Origin: Glandiceps talaboti
Taxonomy: Eukaryota > Hemichordata > Enteropneusta > Spengelidae
DNA: 64,000 bases
Reading direction: 5' to 3'
Assembly: GCF_964340395.1 (NCBI RefSeq)
Contig: NC_135551.1
Span: forward strand, 16,974,503 to 17,038,502
The notes below the pieces were generated by a model. It saw only the letters and a program-made list of their open reading frames with translations. It did not search any database and was not told the origin of the DNA. The translations under genes were made by a program, and so were the position numbers. Shown in pieces: positions 52,131-63,560 of this stretch (its first letter is position 1; each line of letters opens with the position of its first letter).

Positions 52131-52429
52131 GACATATACTGAACGTTAATCAATATTCCCATTATATGTATTACATACAAATTAAATGGTTTTGACGCTG
52201 TGTTAGAAGGCAATATTTGTACATGTAAAGTGACAAAACAGTAAAAGACTGGCTAGTTACCTTTCTCTTATAATCATACACAATCTAGTTAGTATCTAAA
52301 ACGTGTTTTCATGTTGTGCATACTCTGCCTGATCTGGTCACTTGTAAAGGTTCCATGATATCATTGTTACCACCTTCATACTTGAGTCAGTACATGCATC
52401 ATTGTCCGTGTTCTTTATGACTTTCCAAA

Positions 52430-53081
52430 CTATATCATCATCATCATCATCATCATCATTATCATCATTATCATCATTATTATCGATTCTTTCACCGCAT
52501 TCATTTCTTGTCGCAAAGATGCAAATTCAGCCTTCAGGTTTTCGCGTTCATCTGGACATCTACTTCCCTTTAACTGGGACAACTCATGTTGCAATACTCT
52601 AATTTCCTTGATTAGTACAGAGACATCGATATGTGAAATATCAATACCTGGCAAGCATGATAGATCAAACGCAACAAAACAAGGTACTTCAGTTTCATCA
52701 AGTTCATGTAATAAAGTTAGCATATCTTGAATGTTGTTATTTCGTTTGTTCTGTCCTTGGCGGCGAATGAGACGAGATCTATCAGCATTGCACGACTCAA
52801 ACAGCAGTCTCTTAACTTGTTCGACCTCTTTATCTTCATACGTATCAACACAGTTTAATAATCATGTCACTAGGCAAAATATCAATTTTGTTCCATAGAA
52901 AACATAACAGTTCATTTACAATAATGGGCCTGTCAGTTTCACTTCGTGTTGACTCAGTTTTCTTAATCTTCTTATTAGTAGCACTTTGCTTCTTCTCATT
53001 TTGTCTACCACTAGTAGCTGGGCTAGGGAAACGTGTTTCTTCACATCTGGGGCAAAGATCGAGATCACCTGACAATGGCAA
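52430..53081 (-). pseudogene. decayed multi-copy gene fragment (CxxC plus coiled coil)
   Basis: Two minus-strand ORFs join across a two-base loss at about 52845. The upstream part has LCPRCEETRF and ends DILPSDMIIKLC. The downstream part resumes VDTYEDKEVEQVKRLLF and continues through VPCFVAFDLSCLPGIDI and a leucine-heptad helix (IKEIRVLQHELSQL), ending in a (CAT)n tract. I associate the DILPsD..IKLC / VPcFVA.DLs.LP pattern with multi-copy predicted proteins of invertebrate genomes, possibly retroelement ORF1-like; I cannot name the family. Confidence 0.5.
52436..52486 (+). repeat. (ATC)n microsatellite
   Basis: ATC/ATT triplets at the 3' end of the decayed minus-strand gene fragment. Confidence 0.9.
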
Positions 53082-53503
53082 GACAACAGCCCACTTATGA
53101 ATTGCAAATTACGAGCCAAGAAATTTTGGGAACGGTTTTCCAGCTATAATGTTCGTTTGGTCAAAGTTTCACAGGCAGTATGCAAAGCACCTACCATTTA
53201 CAGAAGTACTACAGTCATCAGATAATAAAATCCAACAACGGAGAAGCAATATTTTATGAAACGTATAGACAGCCAAGTCGAACGTCCGACATGTGCGAGT
53301 ATGCTGATTATATGTCTATTAATCTCATACTTTGTGGTCTGAGGTTTTTTGATACAACCATGCAGAAACCAAGGGAAACTACACTTAAGATACCAATATT
53401 GAATGAAAAAAGTTTCTTGCTACATTTTCTCCGAATTTAATGAAAGTTTACGTCACCAATGCATGCAGACATCAAAAGTACATGTCAAAACATTGGCACC
53501 TAT

Positions 53504-54770
53504 GTCGGGGGGGGGGGCGGAACCCTTAATGTGATATGTGGGGATGGCTTGCTGTAATAAACTCCAGGACACATAGAAATATAATTAAAACATCAACTTT
53601 TAATTAACTATATAAAAAGACTATATAAACATTCAAACAAAATATGTGCCGGCAAAAGAATTACTTATCTGACTGTGTTGTCATTGAGCAAACAAACTTA
53701 GTGTCCGAACGCGGGTGTACACACACAAACTCAGACCACTGTGATCGTCCACACTTCGACCGTATATTTGCTCGCTTCCTCAGCCTCTCTCACTTTTTCA
53801 TCACTTCACAAATAGCAGCCTCAGTCATATTCTCCCATTCATTTGTTGCGATTAATTTCTAGGAAGACCTAAGTTTTAAATGGTTATAATGTATCAACAA
53901 CAACAAAACTCTCCATACAACAGACACACAAATTACACTCTAATTCTTTCACTCACTATTACTAGATCCTAAAACTTCAAATGTTAAAAAAATTGTCGTC
54001 AAAAACATCAAAATCTGATGAAAAATAATGTCCTTGGTTACAACAAGCCACAAACAGATCACAATCCTTAATTTATCAAAGAATGAATCCCACCGCTGCC
54101 ACCATTTGTAGTGAAATCATCTTTCACCATGTTTGTGTGAATGAATAGACAATATTTTGAATTTTGGGAATATTCCAGTGCCTGAGATTTACAGGCTACA
54201 CTTTCATAAACTGTGGGTAAGTCGGGGGGACGGAACCCTTAATGTGATCTGTGGGGATGGCTTGCTGTAAGGAACTCCAGGACACGCAGAAATATGAGTA
54301 AACATCAACTTTAATTAACTATATAAAAAGACTATATATAAACATTCAAACAAAATATGTGCCGGCAAGACTTATCTGACTGTGCTGTTATTGAGCAAAC
54401 AACATAGTGTCCGAACGAGGGTGTACACATAAAGAAGCGATGGCAGTTACACAACAATTGGTAGAGCTGGCTCCGACTGAAGACTCCATACGCCGTTGAA
54501 CTGTCTCCAGATGCCCAATACTGCTACCAATGTCCGTTACCTGCACACTTGAACCAACTGGCCTCTGTTCCCACTGTTCAGTTTGGTCTGCTTCCCCTCG
54601 CCCGCCTTGCCTCACCTCGCCTTGCTGTTCTCTGCTCTCTCGTCCTCTCGTCTCATCGCCTTTCTCCCCAAGCACTAGCTCAAGCTCTAGGGTAACATAT
54701 ATACTCTGCTACAGGCTCTGCTCCCCATCTTAGAACTAAGAAATTTCCAATGGTTTACATAAGAAAACAT
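53504..54770 (-). mobile_element. possible degraded LTR-type element with a duplicated 220-bp module
   Basis: A module of about 210-225 bp occurs twice in direct orientation, at 53504-53728 and 54222-54429 (both contain GGAACCCTTAATGTGAT, AACTCCAGGACAC and ATGTGCCGGCA). Read on the minus strand, the distal copy is followed by ACTACA and then AATGGTGGCAGCGGTGGGAT (about 54116-54095), which looks like an LTR end plus primer-binding site. Next comes a short gag-like start (MTEAAICEVMKK, about 53838). A TATATATG lies at about 54700. A heavily deleted LTR retrotransposon would explain this, but no pol domain remains and the LTR limits are not defined. Confidence 0.35.
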
Positions 54771-55380
54771 GTGCTCATACAGCATGTCATTCATAGCCAA
54801 AATCTCAGTCTCCATTGGCTAATGTGTCTGATGACGTAAACTGTCATTGAAGCCATTGGCTAAAAGTTAATCGAAGTCATGCCTGACCATGTAATTCACA
54901 TCTGTCCTGTGCTGTCTTTGCAGTTGACAATTGTTAATGACTGCGGATACAAAATATGACAGTTGCATATATTCTCCAGATGTCATGGCTATCATATCCC
55001 TGGGATAGTGTGTGGGATAGTCCCCAACCTGTCAATTTCAACTAGGTGATGACAAGTCCACACAAATTAAAGTTAGTGAAATGCAATAATGCACGAGTTT
55101 CACAAGTTTTAAAGTTGTATCAAACGGAGTACGTGAGCGGTAACTTGCAACTAACTGTATAATCCTTCTGGCTTTAGTCACAAAATAACACTATTGCTAA
55201 AAGGTTTGCTTCATTGGCCTTTAAAGCGTATGTGGTCAAACTTGAACAAATTGTAGGTAAAGCTGTTTATAGTCGAATATAAATCACAATTCAGAACATG
55301 CAAAAACTTAGACTATCGAAAGTAAAACCTCAATGTAAGCTTAGAAGTACTGTACAGATTCAATGATGAAATGTAGCCAA

Positions 55381-55448
55381 GCTATCATCAACATCATCAT
55401 CATTATCATCATCATCATCATCATCATCATCAGTATCAGCATCAGCAT

Positions 55449-55484
<36 letters not shown>

Positions 55485-55513
55485 AATACCCGTCTTCTTT
55501 CATTTTATGTATG

Positions 55514-55573
<60 letters not shown>
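55381..55573 (+). repeat. (ATC)n followed by (AT)n
   Basis: About 100 bp of ATC triplets, a 30-bp spacer and about 60 bp of AT. Confidence 0.95.
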
Positions 55574-55576
<3 letters not shown>

Positions 55577-55723
55577 TATTCTCATATTCAATGTAAGCTC
55601 AGAAGTACTGTATATATTCCATGATGATTTGTAGCCATGCTATCATCATTATATTCTGAGTTTGATATAAAAAATATAACATACCAGCATATGGGAATAT
55701 GTGACAGAATTAAACTGAATTAT

Positions 55724-55844
<121 letters not shown>

Positions 55845-56117
55845 CAAAATATAAAACACAGACCATCCATTCTTTACGAAAGAAATTCGGCAGACTGAAT
55901 TCGTGTGTCCAAGGGAGAGAAAATCAATAGCATAATTAATTAGCGAAAATATGATTCGGTGTATTCAAATAAATAAACAAACAAACAAACAAATCAATTC
56001 AAATCAAATTGCATATTTCTCAGACTACAATAGTTTTACTATCGTTGTCCCAGCAATCGAACATTGTTTTCAAAAAGTGAAAGATTTGAGTGCCATTGAA
56101 AGGAATATTAAGTCTAA

Positions 56118-56943
56118 CTACATAAATAGCACACAGAAGAGAAATGAACCAGAAACAATGAAAACTGAAGATATAATAACACGTACACGACTTTTGAGAT
56201 ACGAGTACACAGTAAAACCCTTGGACTTGCCATCTCTATACATTTCAAACACAGCAATAAATAAATTCAAGAGATCCGTGGCCATTAATACAGAGTCTCT
56301 GATAACGCGATGTGTGGTTTCAGGGCGCCAATTTATAATATTAAAAATAAACTGATCTACTCCTGCAAGTAATATGTGGAAAACAGCGATGTTGAGTATA
56401 ATAAATAAATGTTTGGTGTCCGGGATGACGGTAGCATCTAAAAGGTGAAAAACTGTAACTGTCGATATTGCCTCGGTGATGGTGAATAATAGTTGATGAT
56501 TCCATTGCCGGTAAAAATCGTCGTTCCAATATCCCCATAAGACCCACCAAGTATAGTAATGCGAATGAATAACTGTTAACAACAATGCCAACATGGTGAC
56601 ACGGATATTTCCAGTGAGTAACAATGTAACTATCCGGGTACATGTTTCATAGACAACGAGTATGGCCGGCGAATACCGTCCACATCCACATTTTGAACGT
56701 CTGCGGCGTAACGTTGAAGTATACATGATGATAGCCTGCCACTGGTTTTTCATAACCACCTTTGAAGACAGTATCCCAACAAGAACAAGTGCATTTCTTT
56801 CTATCGACGGCTGGTTTCATAGGTGCCCATTGTTCTATGAACACACCAAAGTGAAGGTACTGAATCAGTGCGAGGAACAGGAAACAGATGAAGAAACTTG
56901 TAACTTTCTGGTGTTTTACGAAGAACTGTGAGGCAACTTTCAT
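56118..56943 (-). pseudogene. seven-helix membrane protein, copy 2 (4-bp frameshift)
   Basis: Inverted paralogue of the gene at 48840. It matches over the whole length: CTCSCWDTVFKG, GYHHVYFNVT, VYETCTRIVTLLLTGNIRV, WGYWNDD, EMYRDGKSKG. At 56664-56670 it carries GGCCGGC where copy 1 has GGC. This 4-base insertion shifts the frame at about residue 91, just inside the second hydrophobic segment. Downstream of it the original frame is open to a stop at the same place as in copy 1. Only this single lesion is visible, so it is either a young pseudogene, a polymorphism or an assembly error. Confidence 0.75.
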
Positions 56944-57517
56944 CTTCAACATAATATGGGCGAAATCTGGCAAAACAAAATGTGTGACAGATGAATTCAC
57001 GTTTGTACGTTGACACATGTGAAAACAGTTTTTATAATTATAGATCAGCAGGCATGATATCTATTACGTAACTCTACTTTATAATGAACGAGATCTCAGT
57101 AAATACGAGAGCGCTAGTCACCATAACGAATTCATCAAAATAAGGTATGATGTGACTATGTTGATAGGCGAGCAATTTTGTACAGGTTACCAGTTTTTGG
57201 TGTAGACAGTAGAATGTATAATAGTTCATGTACATTGGGAACCTCTGCATGTGTTGAAGGTAGATTGTGTGCGAATTCTGCTGTAGTGGGTCAGTAGAAG
57301 ATGAAATGCATTTCTTACTGCAATGTGATTTTTTTATGATCTTAGAATTTTGTATTTGACGTCTTTAACAGAATCTGAATTTAGTACTTGTCAGGCCAAG
57401 ATAATCTGAAGTTTCTTTTTGTGCAGATAGTTGTATGAAAAACACAGCGACATACACATAGACATTATACAAATCCGTACCCCTAGAATTGTCATGAATT
57501 CGTAATTACTGCTGTGT

Positions 57518-58594
57518 TTGGGTTTAGACATGACACTGCTTATACGTTCAACTATGTATTTATATGCAGATGACTTAAAATTTTGTAGGTCAATACAGTC
57601 TGATTACGATTGCAGACTTCTTCAATCTGATGCTAGTCTCGTTGCTAAATGGTGTAGATCATGGAAGCTCAATCGTAACATCGGTAAATGTAATATAATA
57701 ACTTTTTCAAGGAAAACTAAGTCTTAGGTGATTGATTATACATATAAACTTGATAAACAGCCAATCAAGCGAGTACAAGTAGTCAAAGATCTCGGAGTAT
57801 ACCTGACTCATATAACTTTAGTTTTTCTCAACATATTAATCGTATTATTAAAAGGTCATTTCAAATGCTTGGATTTATAAAGCGTATTTGCTCGAATTTC
57901 AACAACGTGCAAACCTTGAGAACTTTGTATATATCATATGTCAGAAGCAATTTAGAATACTGCGTAGTCTGGTCCCCTTATCAGAACTACCTCAGTCAGA
58001 AAATTGAAAGGGTCCAAAAGAAATTCATTAAATATATGTGCGTTAAGCAGGGTTATGTGTATGAGTCAGATCGATACTCAGAATTATGCGGCGTTTTTAA
58101 TTTGCCTTCCTTATTTCTTAGATGTAAATTTCTTGACCTGTGTTTTGTCTAGATTAATGTGTGAATTCTAGATTTTTTGCCAAGATATTCTTGATAAGTT
58201 TAATTTTTATGTTCCTCCAAGGTGTTTTAGATTTAGGGACTTTTTTAGGCTTCCTAACCACCGTATGGATCTGTCCAAACATGCATTTGTATCGCGCTCT
58301 ATGAGGCTTTTAAATAGTCTGTATCCTTATGGCATTGACCTTTTTACGTTGTTTGCTGATTTTAAAAATGAATTGAAAGAGTTAATATATACAGACGGGT
58401 AATTTTACTTAATTTTGTATTTCTTTATGTTTATTGTATTTTCCTCATTGTGTAAAGGTATAGTGTAATTGTTATGGTGATGTATGGTACACGTTTTGTT
58501 CAATCATTTATTGTATTTTATCAAGGTCGTCCTGTTATTGGGTTAAGCCTGTTGGATGATGAATGAATAAAAAAATAAAAAAATAAATAAATGT
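57518..58594 (+). mobile_element. 5'-truncated non-LTR retrotransposon fragment
   Basis: Begins inside the reverse transcriptase palm (YLYADDLKF at about 57550). It continues through the thumb (LVAKWCRSWKLNRNIGKC, then MLGFIKRI, LYISYVRSNLEYCVVWSP, KIERVQKKFIKY) to a C-terminal segment (MRLLNSLYPYGI, about 58300), then a 3' UTR and an A-rich tail near 58565-58594. At least three frame breaks (about 57727, 57800, 58150) make it dead. It resembles jockey/R1-type arthropod-like elements but the clade is uncertain, and it is a different family from the element at 8866. Confidence 0.8.
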
Positions 58595-59239
58595 CGCCAA
58601 ACACCTAGTTAGAGAAATTAATATGGCTCACATAGGTATCAAGACAATAGGTACACTAATATCGTATGTCTGGAGCACAGGCATTTGTTTCCCGGGTTAT
58701 GTCTCAGACTGTTTGTATCAGAATACAATAAAATGTCGATAATATCGTTAATATTGACGTATTTAGCCAACTATATATGAAAAGGGGTAAAATTACACTT
58801 GTTTCTGTGCTCTCGCAAGTCCACTCACCGCGAAGTGTTTTCTTTCGCTGTAATGGTAATGAAATAATGATAAACAAGAACTTGACGAAACTTGTTGATG
58901 TTGTCTATATTCACGTTATTCAATATTGTTATTGACACCAGAATTGTTGCCTCATGCCCTTGCATAGACTACAGTTACTAACCTTAGACCTTTTCCGATA
59001 GAAACTGGTCGCGTCAATTGCAAAAAAAACGTAAAGACCCGAAGTATCATTTTGCACAACACAACGTTCGACAGTTTTCAGAGAGAGTTTAAAACAAAAG
59101 GCATGCTTGAAGGGTGAGCATGACAGTAGGGAGAAGGATTAAGAGCCCGATTCACACCTAATACAATTGGCGTTTCTAGTTTATTTGTTAGTGGTCTGAG
59201 GTTAATCGAATGTAATATAACTTATAGCATGTATAGGAC

Positions 59240-59610
59240 ATGTAATTAAATAGATTATTTCTATAATGGATACATTACAAAGCTGTTTTTGCAAAGACAT
59301 TACGCCAAACGCTTGCCAAATATAATACCTACCTCGAGTCATGGATAAACTCGGTAATAGCTAGGTCATGTCTGGGTCATATCGCGACTCTATATGTTAC
59401 TATTATAGTATATCCATGGTTAGACGAACCTAGTAAGAAATACGTCACGTGTAGAACAGAGTCCACTCATGTAGGTATTAAGTAAGTAGATTACTTCGAT
59501 AATGGATACATTACAAAGCTGTTTTTAAAGACATTACGCCAAATGCTCGCCAAATGTAATACCTACCTCGTGGATAAACTCGGTAATACTCAACGTCTAG
59601 GTCATGTATG
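59240..59610 (+). repeat. two-copy direct duplication, about 135 bp unit
   Basis: 59240-59375 and 59480-59610 share TAATGGATACATTACAAAGC, GACATTACGCCAAA, CCAAAT.TAATACCTACCTCG and TGGATAAACTCGGTAATA. Confidence 0.75.
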
Positions 59611-59760
59611 AGACAGTGAAAGTAATGTCGAGGGCTGGACCCACCTTTACTTGGAGTAATAGCTGATTTCTATGTTCTCTTCGTTGCTATGCGATGCAGC
59701 GCCCTCTATCATCGAAAGACAATCAATTTCATTTATGTAGTGTGGGGTTGATTTGACAGC

Positions 59761-59963
59761 AATCTGATAAAAATCTGATGTGGCAAAAGCGGCTAGATGC
59801 CTTTATTTACCTCTATTTCCGTCGTTTTGTGTCGTTTGGTCTGAGTGATCGCCGTGGGACGGCAGCTATCACTCGGAACTAAACAAGTGACACAAAATGA
59901 TGTACATATAGAGGTAAATAAAGGCATCTAGCCGCTTTTACCACATCAGATTTTAATCAGATT
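59761..59963. mobile_element. Mutator-like MITE with 11-bp direct repeat flanks
   Basis: 203 bp with inverted arms of about 60 bp (AATCTGAT..ATCTGATGTGG, AAAAGCGGCTAGATGCC, TTTATTTACCTCTA and their complements). It is flanked by GATTTGACAGC at 59750-59760 and 59964-59974. The true duplication is probably 9-11 bp, since terminal bases could be shared. Confidence 0.85.
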
Positions 59964-61825
59964 GATTTGACAGCTGATACAGCCTTGAATATACATATAG
60001 TCGCTCGATCAGATGACATATTTCGCCTCTGTTCAAACATTTTCGCGATATCTGACTTGATTTTAGTCTGAATATGCCACACTTTTACTGCAATGCCCCT
60101 GGATGTAATTCAGCCTCTTTAAAACGGGAACGATATGATAATTATCCGTTCATAATGGATATTTCCTTTCATCCATTTCCGACGAAAAGATACCCGAAAC
60201 TACGTACAAAAACCATGGGTGCTTGCGATGCGAAGGAAACCAAACAGGTATTCAAGGATGTGTTCAAGACATTTTCTTGGCGGGAAACCGAAAATCGCGA
60301 ACCAATATCTGCCAACGATGTTTTCACAATTATCAACATCCAGTCATGATCCCTGCTGTTGATATTGATGTTGGAGTAGAAGTTGAAGTAGAAACTCTCC
60401 ACACAGTTTAGCCACGAGTGACAACATCAATATCGACAGACAAACCTAGGTAAATAACATCATTTTATGAGGAGAATGATATGCTAAATAGTCTAAAGTT
60501 CTCGTGGTGGTATTTCTATCCGACATTTATATGGAATTGTGACCTGTTTTTAAACTTGATTACATTGTAACAATATAGCCAGACATGCAGTGTACTCAGG
60601 TCATACTATTCTATGGCTGAACATTTTTGATAAAACAGTCTTTTTGTTATCATATTTTACTCTGATTATGATTACTGCACCAGACATTTCCCTAGTAAAT
60701 GTGGATTCAGAAATTGTCAAGGATTTCAATATGAAATTGAATGTTATATTATGATGTGATGCATGCTTTCGTTTTCTCCCCCCCCCGAAAAAACCCTCAA
60801 AACAAAACATAAATAATGACAATGACCCCAAGGTATGAATTAGTAAACTCAGTTTACTAATCAGTGATCATGAATAAGTCAAAAGGTGTACAATATAATG
60901 GAAAGTAGAGTAAAGTATTATTTCCAAACTCATTGCTTTCCTTATTTTCCCCTTACAGGATTGGAATGTGTAGCTGAACACCAGGTTACAGGGCCTGTCA
61001 ACCATCATGATTATATTTGTACACATACTAGTACACTCTGTAAAAATGATGAATTGGATAACAGACCTGCCAAAGTGAGAATTATATCAATAAGTGGTAA
61101 TGATGATAGGAAAGCTGGAAACGTGAAACAACTGACAATAATAACAATAATAACATGAACAGTACAGTTACAAGTACAGGAACTCAAACTGATATCACAT
61201 GTGCTGAGATAGATAAATATATTAAGGAAAATGAGTCTATGACAAGCACACTTTCTAATAAAAGTAAGTTACTCCGTGACCTTTTTTTAGCTCCGCTGTC
61301 AGCGAAAGCTGAAAGCGTAGCTTTAGGTATAGGTGGGTATAAGCGGTATAGAGTACAGTGAATCATAGCTGTCCGTGAACTTTTTATATTTTCATCATCT
61401 TCTCCAAAAGTGACAGTCAGAATTCTTCGATATTTGGTGTGCATGTTCCCTGGGGGGAGGCTATTCAGATTTGTTCATGCCAAGTTGATCTGTGCTATTT
61501 TCAATTTTTTATAATTTTTTTCTTCAAAAAATGATATTTTCATCATCTCCTCAAATACTTCTTGTCAGATTGCTTTGATATAGCCCGCGTGTTTGAAACG
61601 TTTGCAACAAGCTTTAAAAATGACAAGATTCCACAGAGCAACAAATCAGAAATCGTCGGGATTTCAGCCTTTCTGTTCATTTTACTGTCAATTTCGCCTG
61701 GTAAAATGTGAGTTCTAAGCATATTTGTTCTAGCGAGGTGGATTTTTGACTGATCTGAAGTCAATTTATGGCATTTCTTCCAGGATATGAAAATTATAAT
61801 AGTACTCATAGTACTTGATCAGTCT

Positions 61826-62133
61826 CAACCCTTGTGGGTTATTTCCATATGTGACCATTTCGGGGGGGGGGGGGGCAGTGTTTGTTTGTTTGTTTGTTTT
61901 TTGTTTGTTGTCGTTTACTCATGAATGTATCTACTCATTTGTCGGTTTATTTGTTTGTTTGTTTGTTTGTTTACTTGTTTGTTTGTTTACTTGTTTTGTT
62001 TATTGTGTTTGTTTGTTTGTTTGTATGTTTGTTTTTACTTGTTTGTGTTTTGTTTGTTTGTTTGTTTGTTTGTTTGTTTACTTGTTTGTTTATATTTGTA
62101 AACAAAACTAACTGAGCCTGAGTTCCCTGTGTA
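61826..62133 (+). mobile_element. single-copy relative of the 46.2-kb foldback element
   Basis: Contains GGTTATTTCCATATGTGACC, ATTTCGGGG followed by a long polyG run, CAGTGTTTG, (GTTT)n, TATATTTGTAAACA and ACTGAGCCTGAG in the same order as the right half of the palindrome at 46200-46621. It lies inside the transposase-gene intron. Confidence 0.7.
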
Positions 62134-63560
62134 CGGACCGGAAAGTTTACAAATTTCACAAAAAGGTGGATTTTTATGTGTTTTAGATAACCATGGCAAG
62201 TAAATTTAGTAGGATCGTTGTGTAACGGTTCCGACTGTTCAAGAATTTTCGGTAGAAAATTACTGATTTGACCCGGAAGCTGAAGATGACCTCGTTTGAC
62301 GTCCGGGCGATTTTCCACAGCAACAACACGGGAGTTCTTGGTACTCACTAAAATCACACTTCAGACCCACTATAAAAGTTTAATGTTTTCAGATAAACTG
62401 TATCTGGTGATTAATTCTATATTGTCGTGCAATTTGGAGTGACAGTGAACCAGAATGAAGACAACTCGCGTAAGGAAGGCATGCCTTGGCATGCGGTTGA
62501 AGTTATGCAAGAGCAGAATCATTGCCGACTGAGAATCGACCAAACTTTGTTTATTGGCCGACAGTTTACATGTAAAGTCAAACGACATGAACGTGTCTTG
62601 CCATTTCCAAAATGCAAATATTTGGCAGGTAAAAATAATTAAAATAATTACACCTTTAATTTGGCTTCGTACTTTGCATTATGTTTTTCGTATCTTTCCC
62701 CGTTTTACATGTAAATCCGAAAAGGTTCTCTCTGGTCATGCCAGTGGTTAACCCTGCTTACATACGACAGGCGGTGCACAAGTCTATATTGCTGACTTGA
62801 CTCTAAACAAATAGTAGGGACAATTGTCAGAATCGAGTCCCGGATTACTCCGTATGCAAGCACGACTTGTCAGTGATCATACCGGGACTGCTTTGAGTAC
62901 GAGCGAGGTGAGGCATGTTGAGGTAATTTGTTGAGAATTATAAATATTGTGAAATGTCAAGTACAAGGTTTAAATACAATGGAATGATGAAAAAAATTTG
63001 GACGAGTCTGCTGACAGGCGCCGGTCACAAGAAACACTGTAAATTAAAATATCAGACGATGTTATGTCTACTACAACTAGTACAAGTTGAATGTTGTTGA
63101 CTTGGTAAATTTGTTAGAAAATTGAAATTCGAATTACCTCAAAATTATTTTAGATCCCTTGTTTATTTCATTCATCATTAAAATTTTCCAGGGTTAAAGC
63201 TGTAAGACACTGGAATTATTTATAGCCAACCTCAAAATCCTCTTTTTTTCTTATTTTGTGTGCATTTCCCAGTCATTATTTTTCTGAGATTTTGTGTAAT
63301 TTTTCATAACAGTAGATATTTTTAAATAAAATGGTGACTATGGTATAAAAGTACAATACATTACCAACTTCTGTGTAAAATGTATTTTATAGTGAGACAT
63401 CATATGAAACCACTAACCACTTTATTACATCGCTAAAACAAAACTGCATAGTGAAGAGCTGAAGAACTGAACCACTTCTACATGTTACAAAATAAAAATT
63501 AAATTAAAAACAACAGTGGAGCTATTCTGACCGATAGGTCGCTTGTATTGAAAAGGTAGT
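62134..63560. other. probable intron of the THAP/DDE_4 gene
   Basis: Two short ORFs (62427-62642 plus; 62134-62357 minus) look weakly protein-like but match nothing I know. A GAGTCTGCTGACAGGCGCCGG motif at 63004 repeats the start of the 51391 tandem repeat. Confidence 0.4.

Noticed and set aside
54388-54675. Minus-strand 95-aa Glu/Arg-rich ORF
   Set aside because: Overlaps the duplicated LTR-like module and has no recognisable domain; kept only as part of that element.
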